Shown here: piece by piece, positions 1 through 6,524 of the stretch
How the letters are laid out: each line of letters begins with the position of its first letter
Position numbering within the stretch: the stretch's first letter is position 1
Assembly: GCA_022567055.1 (NCBI GenBank)
Contig: JADFHU010000234.1
Span: 1 to 7,865 of the forward strand
Direction: 5' to 3'
Source of the DNA: Planctomycetota bacterium
GTDB lineage: Bacteria > Planctomycetota > Phycisphaerae > Sedimentisphaerales > Anaerobacaceae
Length of the DNA stretch: 7,865 nt
The notes under the pieces: generated by a model
What the model saw: the letters and a program-made list of their open reading frames with translations, nothing else
What the model was told of the DNA's origin: nothing
Database searches by the model: none
Translations under genes and position numbers: made by a program

Positions 1-899
1 TCCAATGTTGCCTTCGTTTCACGCGAAATGTCCATCACCTCGGCGGCCGTAGTCTGCATGCGAAATGTGAGTTCGTATTGTGAGATGCGAGAAATGGTTT
101 CAGGGTCACCCATGGATCGGTGTTGCATTTCGTTTAAGTCACGCAGCGCGTCAAGCTGTCTGCGACGCGAGGCCCGGTCGAGCCCCTGTGGATTGGAAAG
201 ATACAAAATAGGATCGCCCGTGCTGCGGCACTGCGTTCCCTGATAGACGCTCGGGAGATAGCCGCTGCCCCACACGCTTTTTCCGGCGCTGGGTGTCTTG
301 CCGCCTGAAACCAAAACCACGAAACCGGGCAGGTTTTCGTTTTCACTTCCCAGGCCATAGGTCACCCAGGATCCCATCGCTGGACTTCCAAATCGCGGAT
401 CTCCCGTGTGCAACAGTAGCTGCGCTGGCGAGTGATTAAACTGCGTTGTGAACATGGCGCGAATGACGCACAGTTCATCTGCCACGGCTGCGATGTTAGG
501 CAACAGCTCGCTGATCCACGTTCCCGCTTGCCCGTGTTGTTGGAAGTCAAACAGGGGCCCCATCATCACCGGGTTGGCGTCAGGGTGAATGAAAGCAAAG
601 CGCTTTCCGTCAAGAAATTCTTTCGGGCAGGCCTGCGCATCGTGCTTTTTTAGCACCGGCTTGTAATCAAAAAGTTCAAGCTGGGACGGAGAGCCCGCCA
701 TATGCAAATAGATGACGTTCTTGGCCTTGGGTGCAAAATATGGTTGTCGTGCCGCCATTGGGTTAAGGTTCTCACGATCCTTCGCCAACAGATTTCCACC
801 TATCAACGACCCCAGCGCCATGCCGCCCAGACCCACGCCGCACCCCGCCAAAAAGTGACGGCGAGTCAGCGCTTGCAAGTATTCTTCGTAAGCGTTCAC
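1..899 (-). CDS. DUF1501 family protein with Tat signal, C-terminus beyond window
   Basis: Partial gene: 299 codons are visible and the 3' end lies beyond the left window edge. The start is a GTG at 897-899, chosen because TCCCTT on the plus strand at 907-912 (AAGGGA in the mRNA) lies 7 bases upstream and because it places a twin-arginine signal at the N-terminus. The sequence LTRRHFLAGCGVGLGGMAL (residues 11-29) gives the RR motif followed by a glycine-rich hydrophobic stretch. It is followed by features typical of DUF1501 (sulfatase-like, alkaline-phosphatase fold) proteins: KNVIYLHMAGSPSQLELFDYKP near residue 60, then a segment with FNHSPAQLLLHTGD and GSPAMGSWVTYGLG. DUF1501 proteins are exported; their biochemical role is not established. 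The gene follows the DUF1549/DUF1553 gene after 4 bases, the standard planctomycete pairing, so the two are almost certainly co-transcribed. No frame disruption is visible. Confidence 0.93.
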   Translation of the reverse strand, partial: MNAYEEYLQALTRRHFLAGCGVGLGGMALGSLIGGNLLAKDRENLNPMAARQPYFAPKAKNVIYLHMAGSPSQLELFDYKPVLKKHDAQACPKEFLDGKRFAFIHPDANPVMMGPLFDFQQHGQAGTWISELLPNIAAVADELCVIRAMFTTQFNHSPAQLLLHTGDPRFGSPAMGSWVTYGLGSENENLPGFVVLVSGGKTPSAGKSVWGSGYLPSVYQGTQCRSTGDPILYLSNPQGLDRASRRRQLDALRDLNEMQHRSMGDPETISRISQYELTFRMQTTAAEVMDISRETKATL

Positions 900-903
900 G
901 GCA

Positions 904-3243
904 CTATCCCTTGGTGAGAGTCTCGTCAAGATTCAAAAGCACGCTGGAAACAACTGTCCACGCGGCTAACTCAGCTGCCTCCATATCCTCAGGCAGTTTT
1001 CCAAGTGGAACGGTGGCCATCTTGCGAGCTGCTTCTTCATTGTCACGGAAGTGATCAAGTTGCGCCTCGAAGAGTCGCACGATGCGCTGCGTTTCCTGTT
1101 GCTGCGGAGGACGACCCGTTACCCGTCGCCAAGCGAACGCAGCCCGCTGTGTTACATCACTGTTTACGTCGACGACCAAACGACGGGCAAGTGCTTGAGC
1201 AGCTTCAGTATAGACGGGGTCGTTTAACGTAACCAACGCCGCGGTCACGGTATTGGTGCGGATCCGTCGCGGCAGACAAACTTCACCGCTGCCGGCATCC
1301 ATTAGTAGGAACGACGGATAGGCAGTCGTTCGTTTGGCAAACGTATATAAACCACGGCGATAGCGATCTTCGCCCAGGCTATTCACCCAACGGCCACTGT
1401 TGTAAACCGTCTTCCAAATCCCCTCCGGTTGTGGAGGCATCACGGGTGGTCCGTAAAGTTTGTGGCTTAGTAATCCACTGACGGCAAGTGCCTGATCTCG
1501 GATCATTTCGGCTTCGAGTCGAAAACGTGGGCCACGTGCCAGTAGGCGATTCCGAGGATCACGCTTCAAGAGTGCAGGCGTGACCTGTGACGATTGTCGA
1601 TACGTCGCCGACATGACTATTGTTTTGCACAGTTTTTTTTGCGACCAGCGATGCGTGTCTCGAAACTCAATGGCCAGTGTATCCAGCAACTCCGGATGGC
1701 TGGGCAGTTCGCCCTGAGTACCGAAATCTTCTTCCGTCTCGACCAAACCGATGCCGAACATGCGCGACCAAATCCGGTTGACAGTCACACGGGCCGTCAG
1801 CGGGTTTTGCTTGTCCATCAGCCACCGCGCGAATCCCTCCCGATTCATGGGAGCATGTTCCGGCATCCTATGCAGCACTATGGGCACACGCGTCTCAACG
1901 GTCGGTCCTGGATTGAGGAAGTCGCCTTTGATCAATAGACGCGTTTTTCGTTGTTTCTGATTGGGTAATTCCTTCATAACTGGGACAGCAGGCGTCTTTA
2001 TCGCCAAAACCTTTTGCTGAAATTGAGCTTCAAGCTCTGAAATCGTTTTCAAAATACTCTCTTTGTCCGGCGACGAATCTCGGAATTGTTTTTTCGCCGC
2101 CGCTAACTGCGCGACTAGAGTCTTATATTGTTGGTAGTAGAATGCCGAAGGCAACGCCCGCTTGGGCGCATCGTCGCCTCGATCGGCATCCACAGTTTGG
2201 TTGAAAAAAGCAAACAATTGATAATATTCAGTCTGCGAGATAGGGTCGTACTTGTGTGAATGACACTTGGCACAGCCAACAGAAAGCCCCAACCAAATCA
2301 CCGCGGTCGTGTCGATACGGTCTTTGACGGCGGCCACGCGAAATTCCTCGTCGTCGGTGCCCCCTTCGGTGTTGGTCATCGTGTTTCGATGAAAAGCAGT
2401 GGCCAACACCTGCTGTGAATTCGCATTGGCCAGTAGATCACCGGCAAGTTGTTCCGTAGTGAACTGATCGTATGGCATGTCGTCATTGAGTGCCTTGATA
2501 ACCCAGTCACGCCATGGCCAAATGGTACGCTGAGCATCTTTTTCGTAACCTTGCGTATCCGCATAGCGCGACAAATCCATCCAGACGCGCGCCCAACGTT
2601 CACCGTAGTGCGGCGAATCGAGCAAGCGGTCGACCAGACTTTCGTATGCCTTGGGCGACACGTCAGAAACGAACCGTTCAATCTGGTCTGGCGTAGGCGG
2701 CAGCCCGATCAGGTCCAAGCTCAAACGTCGAATCAGCGTGTAGCGGTCCGCTTGTTTCGTGGGACGAAGGCCTTCCGCTTCCAACCGATTCAAGACAAAG
2801 TAGTCCAACGCGTTTTTGGGCCACGACTTGTCGTTGACCATTGGCCGAGAGTGCCGCTCGGGCTTAATAAAAGCCCAGTGAGTCGCATACTCTGCGCCTT
2901 GATCGATCCAACGTCGAAGTAAGTCAATTGCTTCGACAGTCAACTCTTGGCCTGAATCGACCGGCGGCATTCGCTCGTCGGGATCATCGGACATGATCCG
3001 CGCGAACAATGCGCTTTTGTTGCTGCTTCCGGGGACAACCGCTGCAGTGCCATCTCGCCTATCGATAGCCCCTGAACGTGTGTCTAGCCGCAGGTCCGCT
3101 TCGCGATGCGATTCATCGTGTCCGTGGCAAGAGAAACAGTTCTTCGACAGGATTGGGCGGATTTGACTGGCGAAATCAATTTCTTCGCCCCATCCCTGTC
3201 CAACATAGACCAATATGAATGCCAATACGCCAAGTCTATTCAT
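904..3243 (-). CDS. PSCyt1-DUF1549-DUF1553 protein (planctomycete cytochrome C-like)
   Basis: Complete 779-residue protein, at the short end for this family. Residues 1-19 form a short Sec-type signal peptide (MNRLGVLAFILVYVGQGWG). A PSCyt1 haem domain follows, with CFSCH at 36-40 and a candidate axial methionine in RMPP at 91-94. DUF1549 (PSCyt2) covers about 140-350 and holds RRLSLDLIGLPPTPDQ near 172 and a second CXXCH, CAKCH, at 324-328. A helical linker at about 370-415 may be a coiled coil. DUF1553 (PSD1) covers about 465-740, with NPLTARVTVNRIW, EDFGTQGELPSHPELLD and RRIRTNTVTAALVTLNDP. The larger insert often found between DUF1549 and DUF1553 is absent. The family is thought to be an exported c-type-cytochrome-like partner of the DUF1501 protein; no reaction is established. 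The ATG at 3243 has no clear Shine-Dalgarno. Haem binding is inferred from CXXCH only. Confidence 0.95.
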   Translation of the reverse strand: MNRLGVLAFILVYVGQGWGEEIDFASQIRPILSKNCFSCHGHDESHREADLRLDTRSGAIDRRDGTAAVVPGSSNKSALFARIMSDDPDERMPPVDSGQELTVEAIDLLRRWIDQGAEYATHWAFIKPERHSRPMVNDKSWPKNALDYFVLNRLEAEGLRPTKQADRYTLIRRLSLDLIGLPPTPDQIERFVSDVSPKAYESLVDRLLDSPHYGERWARVWMDLSRYADTQGYEKDAQRTIWPWRDWVIKALNDDMPYDQFTTEQLAGDLLANANSQQVLATAFHRNTMTNTEGGTDDEEFRVAAVKDRIDTTAVIWLGLSVGCAKCHSHKYDPISQTEYYQLFAFFNQTVDADRGDDAPKRALPSAFYYQQYKTLVAQLAAAKKQFRDSSPDKESILKTISELEAQFQQKVLAIKTPAVPVMKELPNQKQRKTRLLIKGDFLNPGPTVETRVPIVLHRMPEHAPMNREGFARWLMDKQNPLTARVTVNRIWSRMFGIGLVETEEDFGTQGELPSHPELLDTLAIEFRDTHRWSQKKLCKTIVMSATYRQSSQVTPALLKRDPRNRLLARGPRFRLEAEMIRDQALAVSGLLSHKLYGPPVMPPQPEGIWKTVYNSGRWVNSLGEDRYRRGLYTFAKRTTAYPSFLLMDAGSGEVCLPRRIRTNTVTAALVTLNDPVYTEAAQALARRLVVDVNSDVTQRAAFAWRRVTGRPPQQQETQRIVRLFEAQLDHFRDNEEAARKMATVPLGKLPEDMEAAELAAWTVVSSVLLNLDETLTKG
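907..912 (-). promoter_or_regulatory. Ribosome binding site for the DUF1501 gene
   Basis: AAGGGA on the minus strand, inside the last codons of the upstream DUF1553 gene, sits 7 bases before the GTG at 899. It decides the non-ATG start, since the first in-frame ATG would lie inside the Tat signal. Confidence 0.7.
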
Positions 3244-3398
3244 CGTCCGACTCGTAACAAATCACACGTCATGTGCACACAGTGGGTTGAATCTTGTATC
3301 GAATTAGGGTCGTGTAAGGTGGCTGTGGAAAAATTAGCATGACATACATGATACAGAAACAGAGAGCCTGCGTCGATCGTTTCGCCTTTGGAAAAACT
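3244..3398. other. Leader region of the DUF1553-DUF1501 operon, no gene seen
   Basis: This AT-richer stretch of 155 bases separates the DUF1553 start from the repeat copy. It must hold, or adjoin, the promoter of the two-gene operon, but no convincing -35/-10 pair could be picked out by eye. An 8-base palindrome TGTGCACA lies at 3272-3279. Open frames crossing it are short and show no recognisable protein. Confidence 0.4.
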
Positions 3399-3430
3399 TT
3401 TGACTTGTCAGCCATGAATGAGACCACTGT
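3399..3430 (+). repeat. Left terminal inverted repeat, copy 1 (degraded outer part)
   Basis: TTTGACTTGTCA followed after a spacer by GACCACTGT. Allowing one extra base, it aligns with the left end of copy 2 and with the reverse complement of the right ends. The inner GACCACTGT is identical to the reverse complement of the right end of this copy. Confidence 0.6.
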
Positions 3431-3537
3431 GAAACAGCTAATTTTCCACGCTATTTCCTCATTTAAATGGCTGTCACGCGCATCGGGCATTGAATCCGAT
3501 ACGCTCCCAAAATTTATTGAAAATGGCTTTAATCAGC

Positions 3538-3559
3538 CCCAAATGGGGGTTCATTTGGG
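3538..3559. other. Perfect 8-bp stem-loop in the centre of repeat copy 1
   Basis: CCCAAATG at 3538-3545 pairs perfectly with CATTTGGG at 3552-3559 around a 6-base loop, ggggtt. It lies in the segment of the repeat that differs between the copies; copy 2 has no equivalent hairpin. Confidence 0.6.
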
Positions 3560-3757
3560 TTCAATTCGTGCTAAATCCGCATCTGTGGTGACAAAATGGA
3601 GTCATACATTTCAAGATATGAACTGGCTTTATTTAGGTCATCAAGAGGGTTCTTTAGGGCACAGTTCCCGGTTGGAAAACTGTTGTCGTTTTATCAACCA
3701 AGGCGGTCCCATTAGTGATCTTTCTAAAGAGACTTCACGGGTATGTTCTGCCTTCGT

Positions 3758-3788
3758 ACAGTGGTCCCACTGGCGGTTGACAAGCACA
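3758..3788 (-). repeat. Right terminal inverted repeat, copy 1
   Basis: Read on the minus strand it begins TGTGCTTGTCAACC and continues to GGGACCACTGT. It contains a near-perfect palindrome at 3759-3772 (CAGTGG, 2 bases, CCACTG) and an outward-facing TTGACA at 3777-3782. Confidence 0.7.
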
Positions 3789-3804
3789 GGCCGCCGAACA
3801 ACGT

Positions 3805-3820
3805 CTATTGAGCTATTGAG
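3805..3820. repeat. 8-base tandem duplication across the oxidoreductase stop codon
   Basis: CTATTGAG occurs twice in direct succession (3805-3812 and 3813-3820). On the minus strand this reads CTCAATAG twice; the first TAG is the stop of the oxidoreductase gene. It may be replication slippage or chance. Confidence 0.5.
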
Positions 3821-5480
3821 CACCAACACTCTTCGCCGGCAGGTCGAGCACCATATTCTGCTGGAGCAGACGCTGCTTCAAAGCGTCATACGGTAGTTTC
3901 TGGACATCGGTCTTGGTCGCGTGCGCCATGGCCGCGGCCACGCCAGCACTTTGACCGAGCATCATCCACGTCGGTTCGACCCGGATGCTGGAGAACGCCA
4001 CGTGCGTGCTCGACAGACACACCGGCACCAATAGGTTGACGCACTCATCGCGCTTGGGGGTGAGCGATCGATACGGCACCTGGTACGGCCGACCACGGCG
4101 ATTGCGACTGGTGTGCTTAGGGAAAATTGTGCCCTCGTTGATCCACCCCTTGCTATCGGCTGTCGGCACGCGCTGGCAGTCGTGCGAATCGATCGGGAAC
4201 GAGCTAATGCAAATCGAATCGTCTTTTATAATGTCTTGTAATATGTCGTGCTGGGCGAGCACGTGCTCGCCGATCATGCGTCGGCCCTCGCGAACATACA
4301 GCGCCGGCGGCCACCCGCCGTACTTCTTGAATTCATCCTTGGGGAGGCCGTAAGCCGCATACTTCTGGCGAACTTTCTTCGGCACAACTGGATCGGTCTT
4401 TAAGAACCAGATCAGCTCAAGCGTATACTGTTTGTGCGCTTCCCAGATTTTCTCACGCTCTTCGTACCCCGCCTCAGGCCAAGCCCAGCTCGCGCCGACC
4501 AATCCTGACGATATTTGCTTGCTGATCCCGTTATTCAAATCGATCTTCTTGCCAGGCAGCGGATATCCGTCGACCGCAACGTCTTTCCCCGCGGCTGCTG
4601 GATGGGCTCTTATGTACCGACGGGCAAGTTCAAAACGGGCCGGGTTGTAGTTGGCCGGCTCGGGCATAGGCTGTCGATTGTTAGGGTCGGTCGAGACAAC
4701 GACACGAAAGCTATACGTCATAATTTTTTCGTCACCATTGTCTTCACCGAGCGATTCGCCGGTCAACAGCGGCAGCGGCTTGCCGGCTTCATCGAGTGGC
4801 GAAATCTCGACGGATTTCTTCGGGAACTGGTGCCCGGCGAGCGATTCACCATACTGTTTCTTGCTTTCGCGCCCCACAGCATACGACACATCGGCTGCGG
4901 CTAGAAGATCGCCTTCGTAGGTCGCATCGATGAACTGTCCGGCACGGAATACGCCCTTGCTCGTCTTGAGCGTCTTGATCCGCGCCGACTCCTTGGTAAC
5001 GCTTACCAACCGGTGCTCCAAATACAGCGCAATGTTGGCCTCATTGATCAAATCGTGAAACACCTTCTCCGCCACGTGCGGCTCATAGGTCCACTTGTCG
5101 TTGTTGGTGAGATCGATTGTGTAGTTGAGCTTTACTCCGGCATCCTGGTAGTATTTGTAGATCCGCTGGTGAATCTCGACAAACAGCCCACCCATCGATT
5201 GACGGACGCACTGATTCGAGTCGCTTAGACTCAAGCCCCCGCTGACCATCCCGCCCACGTAGGTGTACGGCGAGACCAGCACCACGGAAGCCCCCTCGCG
5301 TGACGCCGCCACTGCGGCGCAAACGCCTGCCGGCGTGGCGCCGTAAACTAGCACGTCGACCTCCATCGTCGGCGCCTCAGCCGATGCAACCGGAGTGATC
5401 CTGATGCAGATTAGCAGCGCCGTCAGACAACTGATGAAATGCACAAAGAAGCTTGTGAATTTGCCGTTAGCGCAATACAT
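3813..5480 (-). CDS. Secreted FAD-dependent oxidoreductase (FAD_oxidored family)
   Basis: A 555-residue protein. The start is the ATG at 5478-5480 rather than the one at 5525: a strong AGGAGG lies 6 bases upstream, and this start gives a clean Sec signal peptide, with a hydrophobic core at about 11-29 and likely cleavage after PVASA near residue 35. The FAD-binding Rossmann motif DVLVYGATPAGVCAAVAA is at 42-59, with GATPAG as the glycine-rich turn. YTYVGGMVSGGLS follows at about 72-84. A second flavin-site motif, FIDATYEGDLLAAADV, spans 183-198. The C-terminal YVREGRRMIGE (395-405) and WMMLGQSAGVAAAMA (505-519) are typical of PF12831-type oxidoreductases. These are common in planctomycete and Verrucomicrobia genomes near catabolic genes; the substrate cannot be told from sequence. 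The gene overlaps the dehalogenase gene by 14 bases. The stop lies 24 bases from a repeat element. Confidence 0.92.
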   Translation of the reverse strand: MYCANGKFTSFFVHFISCLTALLICIRITPVASAEAPTMEVDVLVYGATPAGVCAAVAASREGASVVLVSPYTYVGGMVSGGLSLSDSNQCVRQSMGGLFVEIHQRIYKYYQDAGVKLNYTIDLTNNDKWTYEPHVAEKVFHDLINEANIALYLEHRLVSVTKESARIKTLKTSKGVFRAGQFIDATYEGDLLAAADVSYAVGRESKKQYGESLAGHQFPKKSVEISPLDEAGKPLPLLTGESLGEDNGDEKIMTYSFRVVVSTDPNNRQPMPEPANYNPARFELARRYIRAHPAAAGKDVAVDGYPLPGKKIDLNNGISKQISSGLVGASWAWPEAGYEEREKIWEAHKQYTLELIWFLKTDPVVPKKVRQKYAAYGLPKDEFKKYGGWPPALYVREGRRMIGEHVLAQHDILQDIIKDDSICISSFPIDSHDCQRVPTADSKGWINEGTIFPKHTSRNRRGRPYQVPYRSLTPKRDECVNLLVPVCLSSTHVAFSSIRVEPTWMMLGQSAGVAAAMAHATKTDVQKLPYDALKQRLLQQNMVLDLPAKSVGAQ

Positions 5481-6207
5481 CAGCAGCCTCCTCTGGGGGT
5501 CGGTGGCTTTGCTTGTTAGCCGCATTTCCGCCTGTTATTTGGTAGCTTGCAATTTTCTCATTAAGGTCGCACAGCCTACTGACGGTTATAGTTGGGTCAA
5601 TTCCCCATGGATCAAAGATCGCTTGCTGAGAACGCCGAACCCAAGCAGCTCGCATGCCTGCCGAAATTGCCCCGATGACATCGAATGGATTGCTCGAGAT
5701 CAGCCATGCGTCGTCTGAAGCATTCGCTTTCCGCATGAAATAATGATAAACATCCGGGTTCGGCTTGAATGTCTTGAGCGGGTCACAACTGACAACATCA
5801 AGAAACAAATCCCTCAGACCATTAGCGACCAAAACCTCCTCTACGGCTTCGACGCTGCCGTTGGAAAACGCATAAAGAGAATGGCCGGCCGCCCGCAATG
5901 CGGTCAGGCTCCTGTCGACATCAGCATAGGCGGGCAACTTGCGATAGCTCTCGAGTATCGCGTCTTTCTGCTCCGGCGAAAACAAAACCTGGTGATAGTC
6001 GCAGCAATACTCCAATGCCTGACGCGTACAAACCGCAAAGTTTTCATAGCGTTGCATCAACCCGCGCCGAAACGAATACTCAAGCTGCTTGCTGCGCCAG
6101 AGATGCGAAAACGTCTCGGCTTGCTGGCCGATCCATTCCCGTAATTGGGATACCACGCCATCGGTGTCGATGAGGGTGCCGTAGATGTCGAACGCGAGTG
6201 TGTCCAC
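5467..6207 (-). CDS. Haloacid dehalogenase type II (HAD superfamily)
   Basis: A 246-residue cytoplasmic protein, slightly longer than the usual 220-230. Catalytic residues of the L-2-haloacid dehalogenase group are in place: nucleophile Asp7 in AFDIYGTLID with Tyr9 and Thr11; Arg38 in LWRSKQLEYS; Ser115-Asn116 in FSNGS; Lys148 and Tyr154 in FKPNPDVYHY; and Ser171, Asn173 and Asp176 in ISSNPFD. The tryptophan expected before the last Asp is Phe175. In characterised members the Asp attacks the halogen-bearing carbon and releases the 2-hydroxy acid with inverted configuration; that activity is inferred here. The start is the GTG at 6205-6207, because Asp7 needs this N-terminus and an in-frame stop lies upstream; no clear Shine-Dalgarno is visible. 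The last about 25 residues (from roughly GGNAANKQSH) extend past the fold and overlap the oxidoreductase start by 14 bases, suggesting translational coupling. Confidence 0.92.
   Translation of the reverse strand: MDTLAFDIYGTLIDTDGVVSQLREWIGQQAETFSHLWRSKQLEYSFRRGLMQRYENFAVCTRQALEYCCDYHQVLFSPEQKDAILESYRKLPAYADVDRSLTALRAAGHSLYAFSNGSVEAVEEVLVANGLRDLFLDVVSCDPLKTFKPNPDVYHYFMRKANASDDAWLISSNPFDVIGAISAGMRAAWVRRSQQAIFDPWGIDPTITVSRLCDLNEKIASYQITGGNAANKQSHRPPEEAADVLR
5487..5492 (-). promoter_or_regulatory. Ribosome binding site deciding the oxidoreductase start
   Basis: AGGAGG on the minus strand, inside the last codons of the upstream dehalogenase gene, sits 6 bases before the ATG at 5480. The upstream in-frame ATG at 5525 has only a weak GGCGG 3-4 bases away and would add 15 residues ahead of the signal peptide. 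Confidence 0.8.
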
Positions 6208-6464
6208 TAGTGGGTCACGGTCGTTGGGGGTTTAATCGTCTTGCGGGGGCTTAACCCCTGTCCCACGCAAAAATTAATACGAAGGTACAGACGTTGGAGT
6301 CACAACATTTTGAAATGGAATTCAGTTCATCGAAACCCGGACAGTGCCAGTTTTCGGCAGAGTGATTCCCTCATTCACCCAGCACGTTATACTGGCATAG
6401 AAGTTTCTGACCCCTATGCCGTCTTGAGCAATTACCCAGAGGCAAACGGAAGAAGTCAAGAACT
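6208..6464. other. Intergenic region between HU and dehalogenase genes, no gene seen
   Basis: About 260 bases with no credible coding frame. It must hold the dehalogenase promoter, but none is clear. Two inverted structures are visible: GGCATAG at 6394-6400 pairs with CTATGCC at 6414-6420 around a 13-base loop. Nearer the dehalogenase start, a GGGG tract at 6255-6258 (minus strand) can pair either with CCCC at 6246-6249 or, with one bulge, with TTAAACCCC read from 6235 down to 6227. Confidence 0.45.
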
Positions 6465-6496
6465 AGGCCCAGATAATCATGATATCATGTGGGCCT
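6465..6496 (-). terminator. Nested palindrome 3' of HU, candidate terminator
   Basis: AGGCCCA at 6465-6471 pairs perfectly with TGGGCCT at 6490-6496. The 18-base loop contains a perfect 12-base palindrome, CATGATATCATG, at 6478-6489. It lies 28 bases beyond the HU stop. On the minus strand it is followed by AGTTCTTGACTTCTTCC, which is T-rich but not a true T-run, so termination is plausible rather than certain. Confidence 0.5.
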
Positions 6497-6524
6497 GTTT
6501 GACGTGTCTTTGATCTTCCAAAGG

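Larger units (their letters stand above)
3399..3788 (+). repeat. MITE-like dispersed repeat, copy 1
   Basis: This 390-base noncoding element matches 7069-7447 in the same orientation. The two copies share identical blocks of 31 bases (3592-3622 against 7251-7281) and 32 bases (3702-3733 against 7361-7392), plus many shorter matches. The stretch at about 3505-3560 does not align well. The ends form an imperfect inverted repeat: left TTTGACTTGTCA...GACCACTGT, right (reverse complement) TGTGCTTGTCAA...GACCACTGT. No transposase is encoded: indels between copies break every frame, and the plus-strand frame open here has a stop in copy 2. No target-site duplication is visible. The right end lies 24 bases past the stop of the leftward oxidoreductase gene. 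Strand is arbitrary. I do not recognise the family; a non-autonomous transposon (MITE) is inferred from the ends, and a structured 3'-end element is the alternative. Confidence 0.8.

Noticed and set aside
134..550. Short minus-strand frames inside the DUF1501 gene
   Set aside because: They are out of frame with the continuous DUF1501 coding sequence, which is intact from 899 to the window edge; there is no sign of a frameshift.
837..848. Lipobox-like LAGC (residues 17-20) in the DUF1501 N-terminus
   Set aside because: The Cys comes only 6 residues after the twin arginines and before the hydrophobic stretch, so it is not placed for lipoprotein processing.
3805..3820. CTATTGAG tandem pair as a target-site duplication of copy 1
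   Set aside because: Both units lie on the same side of the element, adjacent to each other, so it is not an insertion footprint.
3339..3896. 185-codon plus-strand open frame across repeat copy 1
   Set aside because: It runs antisense into the 3' end of the oxidoreductase gene, resembles no known protein, and the matching frame in copy 2 is broken by indels and a TAG at 7358-7360. It is a chance frame, not a transposase remnant.
5481..5525. Upstream start of the oxidoreductase at 5525
   Set aside because: Only a weak GGCGG lies near it, and it would put 15 polar residues before the signal peptide. AGGAGG favours the ATG at 5480.
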